Assembly (NCBI GenBank): GCA_020796225.1
Contig: CM036767.1
Span: 22,326,927-22,390,926 of the forward strand
Reading direction: 5' to 3'
Length of the DNA: 64,000 bases
From: Arion vulgaris
Taxonomy: Eukaryota > Mollusca > Gastropoda > Stylommatophora > Arionidae
Made by a program: the position numbers and the translations under genes. Below the pieces are notes generated by a model. That model was not told where the DNA came from and did not search any database. It saw only the letters and a list, made by a program, of their open reading frames with translations. Below are positions 56,640-64,000 of the stretch, piece by piece (within the stretch, counting starts at the first letter, position 1; each line of letters opens with the position of its first letter).

Positions 56640-57110
56640 CTCCCAGAGTGACTATTAATGCTCGTCTCTCCCGGTCGACGGGAAAAGCTGGAAGGATAAA
56701 TGTGGAACCGCGTTTGGCAAAACTTGTAGCCCGCGCATGCTCTCTCTTGAAACCTTTCTCTATTGAGCCGATGAGTATGCTGGGAGTCGAGTTGAACTGC
56801 ACGTGGGCTCGCATAGTGCGAAACTCGGGCCTCTATCACATTGATGGGGGCACGATTATAAGCACAGAATCGGACAACACAGGCAAACGTGAGCGTGGCG
56901 AAAACTGATGGTGACGATAAGGCAGGCACCATCGCAAAGCGAGCAAGCACGATGGCGATGCAAGAGTAGGCCTGCCGCTGGCAGGTGAGCACGGCACGGC
57001 ATGCAAGGTAGGCACGGAAGGCCCGAATGCGGACGATGTAAGAGTGGGCCCACCGGTGGGCAGACTAGCATGGCACGGCAATTCAAAATTAGTTTTATGA
57101 AGGGGAGGTG
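56640..57110. other. GC-rich block of unknown origin between SINE copies
   Basis: GC-rich sequence with overlapping short frames on both strands (86-140 codons), none with motifs. Fragments such as tctcccggtcgacgggaaaa and gtgcgaaactcggg vaguely recall the GC-rich monomers at 32600-33060, so it may be a diverged copy of the same sequence. Confidence 0.35.
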
Positions 57111-57124
57111 GTGAATAGGCGATA

Positions 57125-57318
57125 GGCCCGCCAGCCCAGCGTGTACGCTGCGCGCTGGACGACGGGTTACAAGCCCTGTGAGTGCAGTTCAATTCCGCGG
57201 GCTGGCAGAAAACAGTCACATGTTCTGAAGATTTACGGTGTTCGTAGCACCGAACCAAAGGGTTACAATGTCCATGGCACCGAGCGGAAGAGCTGAAAGA
57301 TCAAGTGCGTCTGGATAA
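57125..57318 (+). mobile_element. tRNA-derived SINE, family B, copy 3
   Basis: Same order as the other two copies, with small deletions in the head (B box region gcagttcaattccgc). It ends in tctggataaaaaaaaagg, a clear A tail. Confidence 0.85.
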
Positions 57319-57655
57319 AAAAAAAGGATGAGGCGATAGGTGGAGGAATACTTGATATAACAGGAATAGGTACATGAAGAGGTGGCGGAGCAATGAATAT
57401 GGAAGAGTACGACCAGATGGTGAAGGTGGCCCAAAGGCATAGGATGGGGTACATGAGCTCCAGGAGGTGAAGGTATAAGTATATGAGGTATTGGATGGGG
57501 TGGGGAGGGGGTCTGGTTGGAATCATTTCAGAAGGGTACATATGTGGAGGTGAAAGACATGGTGGTGGAGGAGGTCCTGTCATTAGTTGTAAGTAAAGTA
57601 AAGGAACCATTTTTAATGCCAAGTGGTTTATAGGGAAAATGTTTTCCGTATTTTA
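57319..57655. other. Unassigned spacer
   Basis: Purine-rich (gtggaggag, ggtggggaggggg) with a proline-rich minus-strand frame that follows from composition. No feature called. Confidence 0.4.
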
Positions 57656-57659
57656 CATT

Positions 57660-57865
57660 GACCCCCGGCACACGTTAGGTTATGTGGTCAATATCACGCA
57701 GAGCGTCTTTGATTCCCAGTGTGGTTTTATTGGTACCTAATTGAGGCTGGGTCGACATCAGAGTGCTTACAGTCAGAGAAAAATTCTACGTGTTGAACTG
57801 AACCCGGAGTACTAGCATAAGTATCGATGTCTCTAACAACTACGCCACAGCGGCTCTCTTGTCAT
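57660..57865 (-). mobile_element. tRNA-derived SINE, family D, copy 1
   Basis: On the minus strand: A-box region tggcgtagttgttagag, B box gggttcagttc, then the body with cctcaattaggtacc and ccacataacctaacgtgtgc. It matches 63048-63258 in order. The head is repeated in the adjacent array. Confidence 0.78.
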
Positions 57866-58210
57866 TGGTTGTACAACAATCAAACATAAATACGGATATA
57901 CTTAAACTATTAGTGAACTGACACTGGAGTTCTATACTAAGAATCGAGGCTGACTAACAACTACAGAAATACAGATATACTCACTAGTGAACTGAACCCG
58001 GAGTACTAACCTAAGTATCGAGCTGACTAACAACTACAGAAATACAGATATACTCACTAGTGAACTGAACCCGGAGTACTAACCTAAGAATCGAGCTGAC
58101 TAACAACTACAGAAATACAGATATACTTACTAGTGAACTGAACCCGGAGTACTAACCTAAGAATCGAGCTGACTAACAACTACAGAAATACAGATATACT
58201 TACTAGTTGT
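57866..58210. repeat. 73-bp tandem array of SINE family D heads
   Basis: Four to five copies of ctagtgaactgaacccgg, agtactaacctaagaatc, gagctgactaacaac and tacagaaatacagatatac. The first three blocks are the tRNA-like head of the SINE at 57660-57865, including both the B-box complement (gaactgaaccc) and the A-box region. Confidence 0.88.
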
Positions 58211-58399
58211 ATAACTTGAAATCAGGTATCCAGATTTTGCTTGAAGGAATACGAATCGTCTCGACATTTCCAAAATTTGATGGATTCCATGTCATATGCA
58301 TGTCGACCCATTCCTAATATTGAATAATAATAATAGCAGCATGAACAACAGAATAACAATAATATAGTTTACAAAATAAGTATACTTTTTAAAGATTGG

Positions 58400-59110
58400 T
58401 TATTGGTTGCTAAACTGACGTCATTGCACTCCGGCAGACCCATAGGTGCTCAGTCTCCCCAACAGATATCGAAGAGTATGCATACTGATGGTTCCTGTGG
58501 CTCGCTGATTAAACACACCTCTTACTCTGCCTCTCAGGCATCCAGTTCGACTTGAACAACGGGTAACTCAAACTGCTTAAATCGCTTGATCGATTCAACA
58601 TCGATTTTAGTGTCCTCATCAATAGAGAGTCGCGAAGCGACCGAAGAATATCCCTTTATCCATCTTCAACTCCCCAACAATCGATGCTGTTGATGCAAGC
58701 CTGTTCGCTCTCTCATTACCGTAAACACCGCATGCCCAGGACAGTATATCCACGTAAGCCTCTGGAGGTTAGAAACTTCTATAGACATCCACTCATAACG
58801 AAACCTGCCCTTCTGGATCTTGTGAAGCATTGACTGAGAGTCAGATACAACAACTGCCCCAGTAAATGAAGTCCCAGAAATCCAATGGAGGGCAGCAGTA
58901 ACACCCTCAACCTCCATCCTCATACTAGAAGTAGTTGTCCTGTATGCCCCACTTCGCTCTGAAACAACCCGCCCATGCGCATTAGCCAAGAAACCTCATC
59001 CGGACCTCTCACCCTGTTGAACCGACCCATCGGTATATACAACAACATCATCATTCCTTGCATTATCTTCTATCAGCTGCTTCCGTAACATTCTGGATAT
59101 GAAAAACTCG
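58400..59110 (-). mobile_element. LINE fragment, RNase H domain and C-terminus
   Basis: The minus strand reads DVVVYTDGSVQQGERSG (first Asp), GFLANAHGRVVSERSGAY, TSSMRMEVEGVTAALHW (Glu), AVVVSDSQSMLHKIQK (second Asp) and LTWIYCPGHA. The last motif is ERAN or ERTG, not NEAD. A 107-codon stretch (58666-58989) is open; the rest is frameshifted. Partial copies lie at 23325-23830 and 46253-46572. Confidence 0.85.
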
Positions 59111-59387
59111 AAAAGTTAGCCTCGACGCGACATGCTTATTTCAGTGGCCGTAATTTTGTATTAATTTTACATTTAAATTCATATAAGTTATGTTATCTAA
59201 TGCAAAACATATGATAATTTCATAAATAATTGTAAAAAAATATATTATATATTTGTAAGATGTCTAATCTCGTTGTTTGAAGCACGCTTATTTTCTAACC
59301 GGCACATTTGAACCTACGCCATTTTGTCAAAATAGTGTTGACTTCGTTTCAACTTGCTCCAGCCAAAATCGAAATATTTTTAATTAA

Positions 59388-61360
59388 ATGGATTCTAACA
59401 ACCCAAATTACTGTCCTGATGAAGACAACAGTGAATCTTCAAATTTGTTAACATCAGAAGTTGACATATCCGAAGCGGAGATGGAAAATATAACAAAAAT
59501 ATCCCTGAACACTGTCGCATTGAACAGGTAGGAGTTTACGTTTTCGCCATTACACTTACCTATGTGAAACTGAAACTAACATTGTTTTTTGTTATGGGGA
59601 CTATGGTGGATTCTGTGATAATAATATGTTGTCTTGTTAAATAAATTAGCAATGTTGATGAGTTATATTGTTATAAATGCTAGAAAAAATAAGTTATTGA
59701 TATTTAATATGCTTAGCAACTGGTTGCTAGGAGAAAGCTATAATTTGTTATTCAAGATACAGGCTTCTTGTTTACGCTATTGTACTTGTTAGATCTTGTT
59801 TATTTCCACGTTTTTGTGATTTTCAGGTCAGATGCAATGTTCCTACACTATGTATGTTTGTATGAATGTTAAAATTATTTACTTATTCCTATATGCTAAC
59901 AATTATATTTGTTTCTATTTTTGTCAAGCCCTGTAGGACATGACCAGTCCTACGACAATCTTGACTGTGGTCCAGAAGATACATTGCCACCTTTTCGACC
60001 TGCAAGGCTCCCTGGTCTGCATCTGCCAGATGTCATAACAAGAAACGATCATCGGCAGTATCTCACCCCTCGTAAGTAATTATTAACAATAGGGGAGTGT
60101 ATGACAATTTTTCTCATGGCAATTTTCTCATCTTACAGTATGGAAAAAGATGTGATTGATAAGTGCATTATGACTGATTTTGTGATTGATAAGTGCGTTA
60201 TGACTGATTTTAATGTATGTAAAACTGACAACTGTGTGTTCATGTTATTCACATTGTGTTAACTGCTTTTCCATGCATTTTGTAAAGTAGTATTGCAGGT
60301 TTTGATTCTGAATTCCCAGTCAGTGTATTTTAACTAAAATAATTTCACAAATATAATGTTTTAAAAATCTTTTTTCTCATCTACAGTAAGGTTCTTCAAG
60401 CTGTATTTTTGTACAGAATTGTTGCAGCAAATGTGCAATTTTACCAACCAACAAGCAGCTGCAACAGGGCACACAAAACCATCATATGGTACATGGACAG
60501 ACCTACATGAAGAGGAACTTTTAAAATTTGTTGGTCTGCTCATGTACATGAGTCTAGTACAGGCTCCAAATGCAGAGTTATATTGGTCTAGTAAGCAACT
60601 CTTTCATGGTTTGTGGGCTAGGGCTTTTATGCCTATAAACCGATATAAAATAATTCAAGCATTCTTGAAAATCTCCAATCCTGAAACTGAGCGAGCTGAC
60701 GACAAACTAAAAAAGTTAGGTTCGTGCATGATTTTCTTAGGATGAAATGTATGAAGTTTTGGCAGCCGCATGAGTGTATTAGTGTAGATGAGAGAATGGT
60801 TAAGAATAAGGGAAGATATGGGTTTAGACAGTACATCAAGGATAAGCCAACTAAGTGGGGGATGAAATTATGGGTGGTTGCAGATTCAATAACGGGATAT
60901 ACATATAATTTGATGTTTATACAGGAAAGACGCAGCTCGCTCAACTCAAGGATTGGGATACGATGTTGTGTATAAATTATGTAGATCTATTTTCCAGCAA
61001 GGGTATCAAATTTTTATGGATAATTTTTATACTTCTTTTCATTTATTTGTAGATTTATTAAAGGTGAAGACTTTAGCAAGACTATTTCAGGAATACACTG
61101 CCAACATCAGGATATTCCAGAACTGGTCAGACCGAAGAGATATAGTCAGTTAGATTTTACTATAGAGTTAATTAAAGAGCTAGCTAACTTTGATAAAGAC
61201 ATTCAAGTTCCCTTGCTGGATAATAGAAGTAAAAATGTTCTCAAATAGTACCTGGTCTTAGAAAAACTCAAAAATTGTGTTAGATGCTATAGGATTAGAA
61301 AAGTTGAAAAGAAATCAAAAGTTTTTTGTCAGATTTGTAAAAAAAAGTTTCTGTTTTAAT
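59388..61360 (+). pseudogene. piggyBac transposase-derived gene, three or more exons, decayed
   Basis: Exon 1 (59388-59527) starts MDSNNPNYCPDEDNSES and is acidic. Exon 2 (59929-60071) reads SPVGHDQSYDNLDCGPED and ends at a perfect gtaagt donor. Exon 3 starts at 60387 after ctacag. Phases agree across both introns (ag/c and c/ta), and the joined frame leads into the piggyBac DDE domain: RFFKLYFCTELLQQMCNFTN, EELLKFVGLLMYMSL, YWSS, FHGLWARAFMP. After a one-base shift in an A run near 60710 follow SVDERMVKNKGRYGFRQYI (first catalytic Asp) and KWGMKLWVVADS, and after a second shift near 60925 GYDVVYKLC and IFMDNFYTSFHLFVDLL (second Asp). The third Asp region is missing; sequence jumps near 61090 to a C-terminal part with KLKNCVRCYRIRK and FCQICKKK. 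A polyadenylation signal aataaa lies near 61779. No TTAA-flanked ends are visible. Confidence 0.85.
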
Positions 61361-61361
61361 C

Positions 61362-62060
61362 AGATAAGAAATTGTCTGGTTGATGAACATTCTGTGCCTG
61401 GGTCAGATGAACGTTCTGTGCCTGGGTTACCTTGAGTCATGTTTGCAAGATGCCAGATAACTTTTTTCCTGTCTATTTTGTATATCACATATCATTGTTT
61501 ACTCATATTTTTGTTCAATAATATCTTTTACTTGCTATGGTTAGAAATTATATACCTATTTAATGTTTATGTATCATACTATAAGTGTTAGTTCTTTATG
61601 GGCTGCTTACTAGACCAATTCTGCGTCATTTTCTCTTGTATGTCATATTTATTGACTTTTTTCTTTAAAATATGAAAATATGCATGTCTTGTAAATTTTA
61701 TGATTACTGCCTTTCATATTGTCCAAACATGTTCAATTTCAGATATGTCCTGGATAAATGAATATTCTAAAAGACTGTAATAAAAGATTTCATTATATTT
61801 CTCATACTTTTTTTTTTTTCTTCTTTGTGATTGTAAAATTATTTGTCATTTGTAGAAAAATCTATTTTTAGACTTTTCATAAGTAGGTCATGGATATCAT
61901 AAATTACATCACACATATTTTAAAACCACATATCCAGATAGCCCATCCAATTAGCTTTCCAACCATATATAACATGCCTATTTTCAATGCAAAGAATTTG
62001 TATGTTTGCTAAATATAGAGCAGGACATCAAAAATATCAAAAACCTTAAAACCTGCCAAT
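61362..62060. other. Downstream sequence of the piggyBac-derived gene
   Basis: AT-rich and non-coding. It includes a short duplication (attctgtgcctgggt twice near 61390-61425), a candidate polyadenylation signal near 61779 and a T run at about 61810. I see nothing else. Confidence 0.45.
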
Positions 62061-62064
62061 GGTT

Positions 62065-62200
62065 AAGAGTTAACTGTGAGATCAGCCTTCATGTTGCCCC
62101 AATCTCTACATTCTCTTCCAAGAGTAATGATAACGTTGAGATAGTTGGTCATGCTACCATCTGTTGGGATCCATTGATCCCCTTCTGGTAGGGTCGCAAT
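62065..62200 (-). mobile_element. Interspersed repeat shared with 46105-46250
   Basis: Inverted relative to the 46.1-kb copy: gtgagatcagccttcatg, caatctctacattctcttcc, aagagtaatgataacgttga and ggtagggtcgc. Class unknown. Confidence 0.6.
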
Positions 62201-62276
62201 AGTTTTTAAAGAAAGGCATACAACCTCACATGTAAAAATAAAAAAAAATAAAAAGTAAGTAATGGAGCCTTTAGTA

Positions 62277-62556
62277 CGGGGTCTCTGTGGCTAAGTGGTA
62301 CGGGGTCTCTGTGGCTAAGTGATATGGGGGTCTCTGTGGCTAAGTGGTTACGCCTTTTGCCTTGCGAGTCGAAGGTCGTGGGTTCGAATCCGGACCGCGC
62401 GTTCTGTTCATGAGTTCAGTTTTTCGAGAGACCACTAGGATTGTTGCTGGAGCTACGGAGTTGTATGGCGTGCCATTTGTACTGGAGAGGGACCGAGCCA
62501 TATGGGGTAAAACCCGGTGCAATGAAGTCAATTCTTCGGCTTTAAAACCCTTTTAA
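62277..62556 (+). mobile_element. tRNA-derived SINE, family A, copy 2, with triplicated 5' head
   Basis: The first 21-24 bases, ggggtctctgtggctaagtg, occur three times in a row (62279, 62301 and 62326), then the full head continues with B box ggttcgaatcc (62381-62391). The body matches 21560-21729. A 30-31 bp array begins immediately after the 3' end. Confidence 0.9.
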
Positions 62557-63030
62557 ATGGAAGCCTTATTATATCACAAGGTATATAGGGGAATCATGTT
62601 ATATCACGAGGTATACAGGGGGAATCATATTATATCACAAGGTATACAGGGGGAAACATGTTATATCACAAGGTATACAGGGGGAATCATATTATATCAC
62701 AAGGTATACAGGGGGAAACATGTTATATCACAAGGTATATAGGGGAATCATGTTATATCACGAGGTATACAGGGGGAATCATATTATATCACAAGGTATA
62801 CAGGGGGAAACATGTTATATCACAAGGTATACAGGGGAATCATGTTATATCACAAGGTATACAGGGGAATCATATTATATCACAAGGTATACAGGGGGAA
62901 TCATGTTATATCACAAGGTATACAGGGGGATCATATTATATCACAAGGTATACAGGGGAATCATGTTATATCACAAGGTATACAGGGGGGATCATGTTAT
63001 ATCTCAAGGTATACAGGGGGAATCATGTGT
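62557..63030. repeat. 30-31 bp tandem array at SINE 3' end
   Basis: About 15 copies of aatcatgttatatcacaagg followed by tatacaggggg. The length of the G run (3-6) sets the unit at 29-31 bp. Plus-strand frames repeating YHKVYRGIML-like peptides are spurious. Confidence 0.96.
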
Positions 63031-63047
63031 AAGCCGGTATTTGTAAT

Positions 63048-63258
63048 TGACCGTCGGCACACGTTAGATTATGTGGTCAACATCACACCATCCGCTTTAC
63101 TTCTCAGCAGTGCTTTTCATGGTTCCCAGTTGAGACTGGGTTTACCCGAGAGTCATTACAGACATTACAGACGGAAAACAATTCCACGCCCACTGTTGAA
63201 TTGAACCCAGATAACTAGCATGAGAAGTGAGTGCCTAACAACTGTGTTACTGCAGCTC
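63048..63258 (-). mobile_element. tRNA-derived SINE, family D, copy 2
   Basis: On the minus strand: A-box region agtaacacagttgttagg, B box gggttcaattc, body with ccagtctcaactgggaacc and ccacataatctaacgtgtgc. Matches 57660-57865. Confidence 0.78.
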
Positions 63259-63267
63259 TTCAATCTC

Positions 63268-63468
63268 AAATGTAGGATAGCTATACACACACATACAGTC
63301 AAATGTTGGATAGTTATACCCACATACAGTCAAATGTTGGATAGTTATATCCACATACAGTCAAATGTTGGATAGCTATACACACACATACAGTCAAATG
63401 TTGGATAGCTATACACACACATACAGTCAAATGTTGGATAGCTATACACACATACAGTCAAATGTACA
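63268..63468. repeat. 28-33 bp tandem array
   Basis: About six copies of gtcaaatgttggatagc followed by tatacacacacataca; the CA run varies in length. Confidence 0.93.
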
Positions 63469-63479
63469 GTTGAATTTTG

Positions 63480-63722
63480 CATTTCTTCTTCTTCTTTGCG
63501 TTCGTTCTTTACGACCAATTTTAATCACTCTTTGTGATATGTTTGATCTTTGCCAATAACGTGTATACGTTGCACATTGGTCTGGTACGCCCCTAAACGT
63601 ATAGACTTCTATCCGTTTAGGACACATGCATCAGATTTCATTAAAAACTTCTTTAGTCGCCTCTTACGACATGAGTGGCAGGAAACTATGGTTCTATTCG
63701 TTATACCACAAATTTGAGCCCC
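63480..63722 (+). mobile_element. Interspersed repeat family E, copy 4
   Basis: Starts with a CTTCTTCTTC end, then tcactctttgtgat, cgttgcacattggtc, cccctaaacgtatag, gtttaggacacatgca and gtcgcctcttacgacatg. It is nearly collinear with 17180-17365 and longer on the left. Confidence 0.65.
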
Positions 63723-63729
63723 AGTAACC

Positions 63730-63890
63730 ACTCGGCGATTTTGCATTTAATATTCCTTCCTACCTTTCGTTCCTGTGATATTGTCTATATATTTAATGTA
63801 TCTTGTATAAACTTCGCTGTATTTAGTTCGCCATGCCTGCCTGTCTTTGGCCAACCGCTCCCAATTTACTTTGACTATACTTCATGATGT
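63730..63890 (-). mobile_element. LINE fragment, extreme C-terminus
   Basis: The minus strand reads KVNWERLAKDRQAWRTKYSE and then VYTRYIKYIDNITG, the last block of many LINE RTs (compare DNWERLDRDR near 20510). It ends against family E. Confidence 0.6.
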
Positions 63891-64000
63891 CAACTGACAA
63901 AGCAAAAAGCTCACATAACATCCAAATAAACAATGAGCTCCAATGTGTAGAGAGCTACGAATATCTGGGCTCAATAATTAACAATAATGGTGACTGCTCC
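63891..64000 (+). mobile_element. LINE RT fragment running off the window
   Basis: The plus strand reads TDKAKSSHNIQINNELQCVE and SYEYLGSIINNNGDCS, continuous with the family at 17905-18478, whose copy begins at INNNG-CS. The remainder lies beyond the right edge. Confidence 0.78.

Noticed and set aside
57263..57622. Proline-rich minus-strand frame
   Set aside because: A consequence of purine-rich sequence on the plus strand; no domain.
62557..63046. Repeated peptide YHKVYRG
   Set aside because: Translation of the 30-bp array; the three frames are equally open.

Overview
The window looks like intergenic or deeply intronic DNA from a large, repeat-rich invertebrate genome. I see no operons, ribosome binding sites or dense coding. 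What I do see is metazoan: intron-bearing genes, Pol III-type SINEs, LINEs of several clades, Penelope-like elements with GIY-YIG nucleases, a piggyBac-derived gene, a hAT-like element, and one exon of a nicotinic-type Cys-loop receptor. The LINE and receptor fragments resemble those of protostomes (mollusc, annelid or arthropod); I cannot name the species.

By my rough addition about 30 kb, close to half the window, is tandem repeat. The largest arrays are a purine-rich 22-bp array (498-10552), a 33-bp array (13430-16832), a 44-bp array (29740-31330), a 42-bp array (37885-45192) and a second, unrelated 42-bp array (52155-54190). About fifteen smaller arrays have units of 13-90 bp. Most of the long open reading frames are artefacts of these arrays.

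Layout. 1-500: Penelope-like remnant ending in a fold-back. 0.5-11.4 kb: arrays. 11.7-13.4 kb: Penelope-like element and LINE pieces. 13.4-16.8 kb: array grown from LINE reverse transcriptase (RT) sequence. 17-25.3 kb: LINE and SINE fragments, small arrays and the receptor exon. 25.3-28.9 kb: a head-to-head Penelope pair nested in an older LINE, with a 12-bp target duplication. 29.2-31.5 kb: a tiny palindromic element, then a LINE RT split by an array of its own RQGG motif. 32.2-37.6 kb: SINE, GC-rich repeats and the longest LINE, an I-like element with endonuclease, RT and RNase H, all broken. 37.9-46 kb: arrays. 46-49.7 kb: LINE fragments. 49.9-50.5 kb: hAT-like element. 50.7-58.2 kb: SINEs and arrays, some grown from SINE heads. 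58.4-59.1 kb: LINE RNase H. 59.4-61.4 kb: decayed three-exon piggyBac-like gene. 62-64 kb: SINEs, arrays and LINE ends.

The unifying observation is that several tandem arrays are expansions of recognisable transposon segments, still sitting inside or beside the parent element: RT motifs at 13.4, 22.6 and 29.7 kb, and tRNA-like SINE heads at 50.7, 57.9 and 62.3 kb. Two further arrays begin exactly at SINE 3' ends. The region therefore reads as a record of transposon insertion followed by local satellite birth, not as a functional gene cluster. The only likely host coding sequence is the receptor exon at 19414-19600; the piggyBac-derived gene is probably a pseudogene.
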